From Candidatus Pantoea formicae (GTDB lineage Bacteria; Pseudomonadota; Gammaproteobacteria; Enterobacterales; Enterobacteriaceae): a stretch of 64,000 nt of DNA. Below the pieces are notes generated by a model, which was given only the letters and a program-made list of their open reading frames with translations, was not told the DNA's origin and did no database searches. Shown here piece after piece: positions 21,187 through 28,717 of the stretch (position 1 is the first letter of the stretch; every line of letters begins with the position of its first letter). The translations under genes were made by a program, and so were the position numbers. Location: positions 558,001 to 622,000 of the forward strand of contig NZ_VWXD01000002.1 in assembly GCF_011752625.1 (NCBI RefSeq). Direction: 5' to 3'.

Positions 21187-22145
21187 ACATCCTCCTTCAA
21201 GCGCGGGGTGCCCGTCATATTCTGTTCTTCGCTGCCCGCCCGGCGTTTATTCACCACCACCGTGCGTTTGGTACCACGCGCGTAGTAACGTTCAATTGCT
21301 GATTGCCCAACATTCAGGATGGAGGTGATAAACAGATACCAAATAACTGCCACCATCAGCATAGGAATGATTTCAAACGTACGGTTGTAGACTGCCTGCA
21401 CTGAATAGAGCAGATCACCCATCGCAATCACACTCACCAACGATGTCGCCTTGATCATGCTAATCAACTGATTACCCGTGGGCGGAATAATCGATCGCAT
21501 CGCCTGTGGAATAATGATGCGACGCAGTGCACGACTGCGGCTCATACCAAACGCTTGGGTAGTTTCAACCTGACCATGATCCACTGATAACAACCCAGCG
21601 CGGATGATCTCCGCCATATAGGCCGCTTCATTCAGTGCCAGGCCAGCAATGGCTGCCGTTAAGGGTGTGATCAGATCGTTGGTGTTCCAACTGGCAAAAG
21701 TGATATCCGTCCAGGGCACCGTGATCGAAATGGACGGGAACAGCGTTGACAGGTTGTACCAAAAGATCAGCTGGACCAGCAGTGGCGTACCGCGGAAAAA
21801 CCAGATGTAGAGCGACGAGAGCCCACTCAATAATTTATTCTCTGACAGGCGCCAGACCGCCAGAAGCAGACCCAGCAGCGTACCGAGAATCATGGATACC
21901 ACCGTCAGCCCCAGCGTGACCTGCAGTCCTTTCATCACCGAACCTTCAGTGAACCACTGCAGTACCACTTTCCACTCAAAATTCGGGTTCGTCGCCACCA
22001 ACCAAAGGAAGTTTGTTCCGATCACCAGTACCACAATCCATGAGATCCAGCGACCATAGGTAGGCGCACTGCGGGCGAAAGCCACATCGCGCTGTTGCAC
22101 GTCGGCCTTATCCCTGGCTCGCGTATTGTGGGTTGCTGGATTCAT
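21183..22145 (-). CDS. Polar amino-acid ABC transporter permease
   Basis: 320-residue inner-membrane permease of the HisM/GlnP family, longer than the usual 220-250 because of an N-terminal extension of about 70 residues containing an extra helix ([19 protein letters not shown]). The conserved block [19 protein letters not shown] and the EAA loop [20 protein letters not shown] are intact. Only one permease gene is present, so it probably acts as a homodimer. Overlaps the binding-protein and ATPase genes by 4 nt each. Confidence 0.9.
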   Translation of the reverse strand: MNPATHNTRARDKADVQQRDVAFARSAPTYGRWISWIVVLVIGTNFLWLVATNPNFEWKVVLQWFTEGSVMKGLQVTLGLTVVSMILGTLLGLLLAVWRLSENKLLSGLSSLYIWFFRGTPLLVQLIFWYNLSTLFPSISITVPWTDITFASWNTNDLITPLTAAIAGLALNEAAYMAEIIRAGLLSVDHGQVETTQAFGMSRSRALRRIIIPQAMRSIIPPTGNQLISMIKATSLVSVIAMGDLLYSVQAVYNRTFEIIPMLMVAVIWYLFITSILNVGQSAIERYYARGTKRTVVVNKRRAGSEEQNMTGTPRLKEDV

Positions 22146-23029
22146 TTTGCTGTCCCCTGCGCCAGATTGCGCCCCGGTTGCTGCAATATGTTGCCGTCAA
22201 GTTTCCACTTTTTCATAATGGCCGCATAAGTGCCATTGGCGAACAGCTCTTTATAGGCATCCAACACCACGTTCCCCAGTTCAGAGCCTTTCGGGACCAC
22301 GGTGCCCTGGAAAATATCGCCAAAGCCGTTTTTCTGTCCCTTACCTGACAATTCCAACTGACCATTCGCCTGATCGATGAAATAGGTCAGCGGTGCTTGT
22401 GATGAGAAGAAGGCATCCGAACGTTTGGAACGCACCGCCAGAATAGAGGAAGGCTGATCGGTAAAGGATTGCACCTGAACCGCTGGCTTACCTGCGGCAA
22501 CGCAGGCATCCGACTGCTTACGAATCACCTGCTCGGCAGAACCGGCCGCCATCACGGCGATGCGCTTGCCGCAGGTGTCTTCCAGACCGTTAATTTTGGC
22601 TGGATTGCCCTTCTGCACGCCGAACACCACGAATTCCTGCACAAAATCGATGAAATCGACCTTCTGCTGACGATCAGGGTAGTCACCAATCGGACCAATC
22701 GCCATCTGATAGCGGCCCGAGTTGATGCCAGCCAAAACACCCGACAAACCGCTCACCGTGGCGTGTTCAATTTTTACGCCCAGCAGCTGTGCCAGCGCAT
22801 TCGTCAGATCTGCAGAGGCGCCGTCCATCGAATGTGGTCCGTTAACGATCTCATACGGAGGAAAAGAGCCGTTATTTACCGAAATCATTTTGCCAGCGCT
22901 TTTAATCTCTGCCGGTAGTCTGTCATGCAGTGCCTGATCGACTTTCTGCGTTGGGATCGTCTCCGCTGCCTGCACCGCGTTGACCGTCAGCCCCAGAGCC
23001 AACGCTATTGCTGTTGTTAATTTATTCAT
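22142..23029 (-). CDS. Amino-acid ABC transporter, periplasmic binding protein
   Basis: 295-residue SBP_bac_3 receptor. Signal peptide MNKLTTAIALALGLTVNAVQA is about 21 residues, cleaved before AET. Family hallmarks include ISVNNGSFPPYEIVNG at the N-lobe and AQLLGVKIEHATVSGLSGVL, and a hinge block DTCGKRIAVMAAGSAEQVI. It starts 22 nt after the upstream amidase gene. The ligand is unknown. Confidence 0.9.
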   Translation of the reverse strand: MNKLTTAIALALGLTVNAVQAAETIPTQKVDQALHDRLPAEIKSAGKMISVNNGSFPPYEIVNGPHSMDGASADLTNALAQLLGVKIEHATVSGLSGVLAGINSGRYQMAIGPIGDYPDRQQKVDFIDFVQEFVVFGVQKGNPAKINGLEDTCGKRIAVMAAGSAEQVIRKQSDACVAAGKPAVQVQSFTDQPSSILAVRSKRSDAFFSSQAPLTYFIDQANGQLELSGKGQKNGFGDIFQGTVVPKGSELGNVVLDAYKELFANGTYAAIMKKWKLDGNILQQPGRNLAQGTAK

Positions 23030-23051
23030 TGGCCAGTTTCCCCAAAATCTC

Positions 23052-23852
23052 TCAAAGTGGTTTTAATTCAGGACGTGCAAAACGGCGGTTTTCCAGCACC
23101 GGTAAAACGCTACGCGCGTAAGCAATACGTTGTGGATCGAGATCGGCAAACACCAGCGCAGCAGATTCCGGTGCTTTAGCAATCGCCACACCCAGCGGAT
23201 CGATCACCAAGCTGTTGCCGATGTTACGCGGCCCGCACTCCCCTACCGCCACCATGTAGCAGGTGTTTTCCAATGCACGTGCACTGCACAGCAGCTCCCA
23301 ATGCATCTCTTTCAGCGGACCTTTGACCCATGCAGCAGGCAGCACCAATACATCCGCACCGTCTAATACCAGGCGGCGTGCCAGTTCTGGGAAACGAACG
23401 TCGTAACAGGTCATCAGGCCGACTTTCATCCCCGCGACGTCCACCAGCGCAGGGACATCATTACCCGGGTTCACGCGCTGCGACTCTTGCATGGCAAAGG
23501 CATCATAGAGGTGCAGTTTTTCGTAGGCAGCGATAATCTCGCCGTTACGAATGGCAATCAGCACATTGAGCGCTTTGTTACCCTCAGTAGGCACGTGCAC
23601 GCTCATCATGGTGGTTAGATCGTTGCCCTTACTCACTGCCAGCAGCTGCGTAACAAACGGGCCATCCAGGGGTTGAGCGGCTTTCAGCACTAAATCAGGA
23701 TCGGCAATATCACGCGCCAGCACGCCTTCCGGCAGCACCAGCAGATCCGCACCACCCGCCAGCGACTTGTTCATCAAGTCGATGCAGATATCGGTGTTCT
23801 CTTGCCATTCACGGCTAACAGCAAATTGACCCATTGCAACTTTCATCATCAT
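23052..23852 (-). CDS. ybeM: Nitrilase-superfamily amidase, YbeM/Nit1-like
   Basis: 266 residues, orthologous in appearance to E. coli YbeM, which hydrolyses deaminated glutathione. The Glu-Lys-Cys triad is intact: E42 (LPEGV), K112 (YEKLHLYDA) and C149 (MTCYDVRFPE). In E. coli ybeM lies next to tatE; here the amino-acid ABC transporter separates them and ybeM is embedded in its operon, with a start overlapping the preceding stop codon. That linkage suggests its substrate here may be the amide imported by the transporter. The function is inferred by family. Confidence 0.85.
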   Translation of the reverse strand: MMMKVAMGQFAVSREWQENTDICIDLMNKSLAGGADLLVLPEGVLARDIADPDLVLKAAQPLDGPFVTQLLAVSKGNDLTTMMSVHVPTEGNKALNVLIAIRNGEIIAAYEKLHLYDAFAMQESQRVNPGNDVPALVDVAGMKVGLMTCYDVRFPELARRLVLDGADVLVLPAAWVKGPLKEMHWELLCSARALENTCYMVAVGECGPRNIGNSLVIDPLGVAIAKAPESAALVFADLDPQRIAYARSVLPVLENRRFARPELKPL

Positions 23853-24808
23853 TCCCCTTGTACCGCAGCCGGGAAAATCGCTTCCGGCGTCAGTAATGTT
23901 TTGGTTAAGCCTTGCTGGAACAGCTCGTTGGCAAAATCGGCAATCATCTTTTTGTTAGCGGAGAATCCGTTCTGATTCCAGTCGGCCGGTAATTCCTGCG
24001 CGGTGCGTCGCAAATCATCAAGCAGCCACGGGGTGGTGTCGGCATACTTCTCACGTTTCTGCATCCAGACCTGGTACGACCGATCGATAATGTCACTCAG
24101 CGCCTGAGGTAACCACGGGTGCGCTTCCGCCAATGCCGGTTTCATCGCTAACAGATGGATGCCTGGCACATAGCCCACGCGGTTGAAATAGTCACGCTCC
24201 GCGCTAACAAAGTCGGCCTGCAACTGACGCAAGCCAGAGTCTTTCAGGAAGAATCCTTCTGGCATAAAGGGGGTGAACACGGCATCCAGTTCTCCCGTCT
24301 TCAGTAATTCAATCAGCGGGCGTTCTCCCGGTGCAGGTTCAATGCGTCCCGGACGTCCAAAGCCCGCAAGTCGATCGACAATCGGATGTTCTTCCGTCAG
24401 ACGGCCCGCAAACCAGTAAGCATCATCAATTTCCACGCCCGCTTCGCGCAGCACGGTACGTGTCCAGGTGTTACCCGAATCTTGCCAACCCGTCACACCA
24501 ATTTTTTTGCCTTTCAGCTGTGCTGGCGTGGTAATGGGACTGTCAGCGGTGGTGATAATGCAGCGCTGGCGAAAACCGCGCATCAGGAAGTGTGGCAGCC
24601 CCAGCAGCCCGTTATCGCCTCTGGCACACGCCTGTGCATAACGGCTGAAAGAGACCTCACCTGCATCGTATTTGTCACTGGTGGCGAGGTTATCGACCAG
24701 GGTGCCCACGCGATCAATTTCTAGCGTAAAGCCTTCCGGTTTGATGTCGCCGAGTGCCAGTGGGGTGAAATAATCCCAGTCACGCACCGCCAGTCTGATG
24801 GTTACCAT
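23849..24808 (-). CDS. Periplasmic-binding-fold protein without signal peptide (NMT1 / 4,5-dihydroxyphthalate decarboxylase-like)
   Basis: 319 residues. The N-terminus (VTIRLAVRDWDYFTPLALGD) is typical of the type 2 periplasmic-binding fold group that includes 4,5-dihydroxyphthalate decarboxylase and nitrate/taurine SBP-like proteins. No signal peptide is visible, so it is probably cytoplasmic and may be an enzyme rather than a receptor. Motifs seen: YDAGEVSFSRYAQACARGD, and GWQDSGNTWTR in the second lobe. First gene of the operon and adjacent to the divergent MocR regulator. The catalysed reaction is not known. Confidence 0.75.
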   Translation of the reverse strand: MVTIRLAVRDWDYFTPLALGDIKPEGFTLEIDRVGTLVDNLATSDKYDAGEVSFSRYAQACARGDNGLLGLPHFLMRGFRQRCIITTADSPITTPAQLKGKKIGVTGWQDSGNTWTRTVLREAGVEIDDAYWFAGRLTEEHPIVDRLAGFGRPGRIEPAPGERPLIELLKTGELDAVFTPFMPEGFFLKDSGLRQLQADFVSAERDYFNRVGYVPGIHLLAMKPALAEAHPWLPQALSDIIDRSYQVWMQKREKYADTTPWLLDDLRRTAQELPADWNQNGFSANKKMIADFANELFQQGLTKTLLTPEAIFPAAVQGE

Positions 24809-24904
24809 AAGTGTACTTTCCCCGTTTGTTCAGCCAGCCGATTAAGCTGCGTCTATTTTTTAAGCAAATAGTGCTTGAATTTGAGTCTAAAACGCGAATA
24901 CTAA

Positions 24905-24935
24905 TCTGAACAATAAATTCTTTGTTACTGAACAA
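24905..24935. promoter_or_regulatory. Candidate MocR operator, direct repeat
   Basis: CTGAACAA occurs twice in direct orientation (24905-24912 and 24928-24935), 23 bp start to start, in the 138-bp divergent region just 11 nt before the regulator's ATG. An overlapping inverted pair AACAA/TTGTT lies between them. MocR-type regulators such as GabR and PdxR are known to bind direct repeats. Assignment is inference. Confidence 0.45.
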
Positions 24936-24946
24936 ATGATTTTCTT

Positions 24947-26302
24947 ATGACGCAAAATGTAGACGTAGAGTGGCTTAGCCAACAAATTGAGGATGCTTCG
25001 GTAAAAGGCATCGCCCATACCGCATCCAACCTGATTCATGACGGGCTTATCGCTGTCGGCATGCAGATGCCTGCTGTGCGAGAGTTAGCGGAACGGTTGG
25101 GTGTCAGCCCGGCGACGGTCTCGGCGGCTTGGGCACAGCTGAAAAAACAGAAAGTGCTGGCGGGTAAAGGGCGAAGCGGCGTCTGGGTCTGTGGCAACAG
25201 CGTGTTGCCCCGCCCGATTCGCTTCGAGAAAATTGGTAACTATGGTGAGAATGTTAAGGCTTCGCTGGCGATGGCTTCTCCCGATCCCGCACTGCTGCCC
25301 GATCTCAAACAAGCAATGCTGGCAGGGATTGCGTCACCGGGGTTAAACAGCTATCAGCGAGAGGCTGTTTCACCCAATCTGGTGGACGCGATCAAGCCGC
25401 GTTGGCCCTATCCGGCGCAAGCTTGGCTGGCTACCGATGGCGGCTTTGATGCGATGAATCTGATCGTGCAAACCTTGCTGTCACCGGGAGACCGGGTGGT
25501 TATTGAAGATCCCACTGCCACCCGCCTGTTAGACATGCTCGACAATATTGGGGCTGAAATTCTGCCTCTCCCCTGTGATGAGCAAGGACCTTTGCCAGCG
25601 GTACTGGCGACACACCTGCAAAAATCACCGGTCATGTTCATCTATCAACCACGTACGCACTCGGCAACGGGACACAGCGTAAGCCAACGCCGTAGTGCCG
25701 AACTGGCTCGGGTGTTGGCGAACAGCCAAACCCTGATTGTTGAGGACGACGGCATTGGCGATCTGTCACGTTGGCCAGTGTGGAGCCTCGGTTACCACTT
25801 TCCGGATCGCGTTGTGCATGTCCACTCGTTCTCAAAAGCCTATGGTCCAGACCTGCGCTTGGCTGTGCTGTCCGGTACCGCGGAGATGGTAAAGCGCTTG
25901 CAGTCCTGGCGTAATTTTGGCGTAAGCTGGACCAGCCGTATCCTGCAAGATGCGGTGGCATGGATGCTGAAAGATGACACCACGCAGCAGTGCATCCAGC
26001 ATGCGAAAACGGAGTATGCACACCGACGCCAGCGACTGCTCTCTGCACTGGCAAAACGCGGTATGGTTCTGGAAGAGCGGGATGGATTGAGTGTCCTGAT
26101 ACCGGTGGAGTCCGAGCAATACGCCATGATCACCTTGGCCGCACGCGGCATAGCCGTGCTACCAGGTGAGCGTTGCAGTATTAACAGCATCCAGTTTATT
26201 CGCGTCAGCGCGGCCTTGCTGCCTTTTGAACAGCTCGACAGCATTGCTGACGCGATTGTCATTGCATCCGGACGAGAGCTGAATGTCAGCCCAGATCTTT
26301 AA
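24947..26302 (+). CDS. MocR-family regulator (GntR winged helix fused to aminotransferase fold)
   Basis: 451 residues. An N-terminal GntR winged helix (residues 12-80; MPAVRELAERLGVSPATVSA) is joined to a class I aminotransferase-like domain. The PLP-binding lysine is K297 in HSFSKAYGPDLR, and DPTATR-, YQPRTHSATG-type cofactor-pocket segments are present. MocR proteins sense amino acids or PLP adducts and usually regulate a divergent metabolic operon. Here that is the amidase/ABC-transporter operon starting at 24808. Its 3' end overlaps the convergent acetyltransferase gene by 17 bp. Confidence 0.9.
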   Translation: MTQNVDVEWLSQQIEDASVKGIAHTASNLIHDGLIAVGMQMPAVRELAERLGVSPATVSAAWAQLKKQKVLAGKGRSGVWVCGNSVLPRPIRFEKIGNYGENVKASLAMASPDPALLPDLKQAMLAGIASPGLNSYQREAVSPNLVDAIKPRWPYPAQAWLATDGGFDAMNLIVQTLLSPGDRVVIEDPTATRLLDMLDNIGAEILPLPCDEQGPLPAVLATHLQKSPVMFIYQPRTHSATGHSVSQRRSAELARVLANSQTLIVEDDGIGDLSRWPVWSLGYHFPDRVVHVHSFSKAYGPDLRLAVLSGTAEMVKRLQSWRNFGVSWTSRILQDAVAWMLKDDTTQQCIQHAKTEYAHRRQRLLSALAKRGMVLEERDGLSVLIPVESEQYAMITLAARGIAVLPGERCSINSIQFIRVSAALLPFEQLDSIADAIVIASGRELNVSPDL

Positions 26303-26711
26303 TGTGATAGCGCGGTGATTCCACATACCCTTCGCGCGAATAAAACTGGTTAGCTTTCAGGCGCGAAGAGTGGCAATGCACTTCCATACGATCGCAACCT
26401 CGTTTTCTCGCCAACTGTTCAGCATGGCTCAGCAGTTGTTGCCCGCTGCCTTTACTGCGTTCACCTTCCGCGATGCAGAAATAGCTGATGCGGGCAAAAT
26501 CGCCAGCAAGCGCCAGTTGCGGAATAAAGTGCAGAGAGAGAAACCCCAACACCTGGCTGCCGTGTTCGGCCACCAATAATACTTCATCGGGATGACTGCT
26601 CAATTGCGCCAGACGCGCGTCTATAAATGTTTCCGTATCGCTGTAACCCAGTTCGGTTAACAACGCACTCAAAGCAAAACTGTCTGTTGCCTGTGCCTGA
26701 CGAATATTCAT
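26286..26711 (-). CDS. GNAT-family N-acetyltransferase
   Basis: 141 residues with a complete GNAT fold: N-terminal IRQAQATDSFALSALL, the acetyl-CoA loop as GERSKGSGQQLLSHAEQLAR (motif A, Q/RxxGxG/A appearing as RSKGSG), and motif B KANQFYSREGYVESPRYH. The substrate cannot be told from sequence. It overlaps the 3' end of the MocR gene on the opposite strand. Confidence 0.88.
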   Translation of the reverse strand: MNIRQAQATDSFALSALLTELGYSDTETFIDARLAQLSSHPDEVLLVAEHGSQVLGFLSLHFIPQLALAGDFARISYFCIAEGERSKGSGQQLLSHAEQLARKRGCDRMEVHCHSSRLKANQFYSREGYVESPRYHIKDLG

Positions 26712-26916
26712 CCTGCCTCCTTAAGAGCCCTCGCCAGCATTTATATAGCGTTGCGCAGTAAAAAGCTGCAAGTAAGGATTGTTATGCGGATGTTACTGAA
26801 GTTATCTGTGAGATACGCCGCAGAATGCGCGTTGTCATGGCAATGTCATGACAGCTTAAGGTTGGCTTAACCTGGCTTTGCCATGCTGGAAGAAACGAAC
26901 CGGTGAGGCCCAAGAT

Positions 26917-27015
26917 ATGAAAAATTTCGTCCCGCGTACCTTCAATGAACTGCTCGCGATGAGTGTCGCCATCGTGGCGGTTGTCGGCTATGCCCACACT
27001 TGGTGGCAGCTGTAA
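26917..27015 (+). CDS. Small predicted membrane protein, 32 residues
   Basis: An unrecognised short frame encoding 32 residues, beginning MKNFVPRTFNELLAMS and ending in WWQL, with one hydrophobic helix (SVAIVAVVGYA). The ribosome-binding site is weak (GGTGAGG 9 nt upstream). It sits just before the bidirectional terminator shared with cspE, which would end its transcript correctly. Plausible as a small membrane protein, but coding capacity is unproven. Confidence 0.45.
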   Translation: MKNFVPRTFNELLAMSVAIVAVVGYAHTWWQL

Positions 27016-27026
27016 AAAGGACAAAA

Positions 27027-27050
27027 AAAACCCGCCATTAGGCGGGTTTT
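27027..27050. terminator. Bidirectional terminator, cspE and small ORF
   Basis: CCCGCC-ATTA-GGCGGG (27031-27046) is flanked by eight A residues on the left and TTTT on the right. It ends cspE on the minus strand and the 32-residue frame on the plus strand. Confidence 0.9.
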
Positions 27051-27069
27051 CAGAATTCTAACTGTTAAC

Positions 27070-27279
27070 TTACAGAGCGATAACGTTAGCAGCAGATGGG
27101 CCTTTAGCACCGTCAGTGATTTCGAACTCTACGCGCTGACCTTCAGCCAGAGTTTTGAAGCCATTGCTCATGATTGCAGAGAAGTGTACGAATACATCTT
27201 TGCTGCCATCTTCTGGAGTAATGAAACCGAAGCCTTTCGACTCATTAAACCACTTAACGTTACCTTTGATCTTGGACAT
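27070..27279 (-). CDS. cspE: Cold-shock-family RNA chaperone CspE
   Basis: 69-residue single cold-shock domain. Both RNA-binding motifs are present: KGFGFI (RNP1) and VFVHF (RNP2). It starts [15 protein letters not shown], matching CspE rather than CspA/CspC, and differs from E. coli CspE at only a few positions (for example IMSNGF and ITDGAKG). CspE destabilises RNA hairpins and causes transcription antitermination. A promoter lies 49-77 nt upstream. Confidence 0.97.
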   Translation of the reverse strand: MSKIKGNVKWFNESKGFGFITPEDGSKDVFVHFSAIMSNGFKTLAEGQRVEFEITDGAKGPSAANVIAL

Positions 27280-27327
27280 CTATATTACCTTTACATGAAA
27301 AATGGACACTAAACTGTGTCGGCGTCT

Positions 27328-27356
27328 AGTACAGCAATTGCGGTGACATTTGTCCA
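27328..27356 (-). promoter_or_regulatory. cspE promoter
   Basis: On the minus strand TGGACA (27351-27356) and TGTACT (27328-27333) are separated by exactly 17 bp, giving a leader of about 45 nt before the cspE ATG. Confidence 0.6.
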
Positions 27357-27802
27357 GTGCGAATTGATGAAAAAGTGATAAATATTGGTTTTTTCCATCT
27401 TCTTCACACTTTCTGGGTGTAATGGTTGGTTCAAAACCGCCTCCCGCTACCACTTGTCACTGACTGAAATGATGCTAAGCCACTGGAAAATCAGTGGTTG
27501 CAAAATACCCGGACCGCATCTGCTTGATCCAATAACGAATTTCGCCGCAAGGGGTTATTCATGACAGGTTGAACGCTTCATTCCCCCTGCAAATATTGTC
27601 GTTACCGCGATCAAAATCCTGAATTTGAGTGAGAGTTAAGCGAACTTTTACCTGAGAAGCACGGAGAGATATTGCCTAGCATTCAGCGGGTTAAGCCAAA
27701 TCATTTAGCCTGTAAACAAATTAATTAAATTTATGGTTTGAACTTCACGGACGAATGAGATAAATCTCACTACTCCAGGATGGAGAGAGGGAGAGCGTTG
27801 AG
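27357..27802 (+). other. Intergenic region between cspE and a zinc-ribbon gene
   Basis: About 450 nt without a convincing gene. It must carry the promoter and leader of the plus-strand zinc-ribbon gene at 27803; no clear sigma-70 hexamers were found. The last 150 nt are AT-rich (around AATTAATTAAATTTATGG), consistent with a promoter region. Confidence 0.45.
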
Positions 27803-27988
27803 ATGACCATTCGTTGTAGCGCCTGCGGTAGCGCCAAATTCTTCTTTACGCTGCCAAAGCGAGAAAAGAGCATCAAGCAATGCCACCACGGCGCGTATTG
27901 TGCTCGCTGTGGCAAGCCACTCAATTTACGAGACCTGAGTCCACCTGCGGTAACGCAAAACATTTTCGCCACTTTCCGTACCGAATAA
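27803..27988 (+). CDS. Small zinc-ribbon protein, 61 residues
   Basis: Two CxxC knuckles (CSAC at residues 5-8 and CARC at 33-36) frame a basic stretch (FTLPKREKSIKQCHHG), predicting one structural zinc. The gene ends at a strong terminator. The size and CxxC-x24-CxxC layout recall the enterobacterial cold-shock small proteins YmcF and YnfQ, which also lie near csp genes; this resemblance is weak and positional. Role unknown. Confidence 0.7.
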   Translation: MTIRCSACGSAKFFFTLPKREKSIKQCHHGAYCARCGKPLNLRDLSPPAVTQNIFATFRTE

Positions 27989-27991
27989 GTG

Positions 27992-28019
27992 AAACAGGCA
28001 CCAAAAGGTGCCTGTTTTT
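27992..28019. terminator. Bidirectional terminator, zinc-ribbon gene and yohP-like gene
   Basis: AAACAGGCACC-AAAA-GGTGCCTGTTT is an 11-bp perfect stem with A residues on the left and T residues on the right, placed 3 nt after the zinc-ribbon stop and 1 nt after the yohP-like stop on the other strand. Confidence 0.93.
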
Positions 28020-28020
28020 G

Positions 28021-28104
28021 TCAGAAAATCAGCTTAAACACGCCAGTAATCGTCAGCAATCCTACAATAAAGATGATGGCAATGATCCACAGGATTATTT
28101 TCAT
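28021..28104 (-). CDS. yohP: YohP-like 27-residue inner-membrane protein
   Basis: A single hydrophobic helix of 27 residues, starting MKIILWIIAIIFIVGLL and ending GVFKLIF. E. coli YohP has the same length and the same MKIILW start and TGVFKMIF end, so this is a clear homologue. YohP is an SRP/Sec-dependent small membrane protein studied as a model for post-translational targeting. An AAGGAG ribosome-binding site lies upstream and a strong terminator directly downstream. In E. coli the gene is at a different locus. Confidence 0.88.
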   Translation of the reverse strand: MKIILWIIAIIFIVGLLTITGVFKLIF

Positions 28105-28364
28105 TGTTCGCTCCTTCAGGTATGAAAAATAACGCGTCCGTTACTCAGTATAGATGATCATTCTGTGTTCGCTGGAGAGTGCGAGCGCTGTCACGTCCCA
28201 GCAGGGTTGTTACTTTCACTTCATGCTTATTTCTGCGAGACGGGTCGCAAGCAGTGATTTTCCTTAATCACATCGGCATAAGGAGTGCCACCGCGTTGTC
28301 TAAACTTACAGCGCCTCTAGCAGGCCTCAATGGTTATCACTGCCTACGTAACAAGGAGATTTCT

Positions 28365-28610
28365 ATGAGCACGATTAATACCAGCATGGGTCGTTACAGC
28401 CTTAAGGCAAAGGATTATGGCAACCACATCAGTGGCAGCATTGCCATTAACGATGAGGGTGGCACGCAGCTCACCATGCAAGAGTTTGAAGAGCACTACC
28501 TTGACGATGTCGTCAACAATGTCATTTACCCGGTCACGGGTGGGAACCGTGAAATTACCCGCGCATTGCGTGAACAAATGGTAAAAGCGGGCTTCGAACA
28601 GCCGCACTGA
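28365..28610 (+). CDS. Uncharacterised 81-residue protein
   Basis: I do not recognise this family. The ATG at 28365 has an excellent AAGGAG site and gives 81 residues, MSTINTSMGRYSLKAKDYGN at the start, followed by an acidic middle (MQEFEEHYLDDVVNNVIYPV) and a basic tail. No signal peptide or membrane helix; predicted cytoplasmic and soluble. A frame extending upstream to 28179 lacks a ribosome-binding site and is rejected. A hairpin follows the stop. Confidence 0.7.
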   Translation: MSTINTSMGRYSLKAKDYGNHISGSIAINDEGGTQLTMQEFEEHYLDDVVNNVIYPVTGGNREITRALREQMVKAGFEQPH

Positions 28611-28615
28611 GTTTT

Positions 28616-28636
28616 TGGGCCACGATTTGTGGCCCA
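28616..28636 (+). terminator. Hairpin after the 81-residue gene
   Basis: TGGGCCAC-GATTT-GTGGCCCA, an 8-bp stem followed by TTCCTTCC. The tail is only partly T-rich, so it is a moderate terminator candidate. Confidence 0.6.
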
Positions 28637-28717
28637 TTCCTTCCTAAACACTGACTTGCGGTTATTAATACTTTCGGCGCAGGATGGCTGATTCAACCTG
28701 ATATGGAGATTGACCGC

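Noticed and set aside
26782..27024. An 80-residue minus-strand frame between the acetyltransferase and cspE
   Set aside because: It runs antisense to the small plus-strand frame and lacks any conserved feature.
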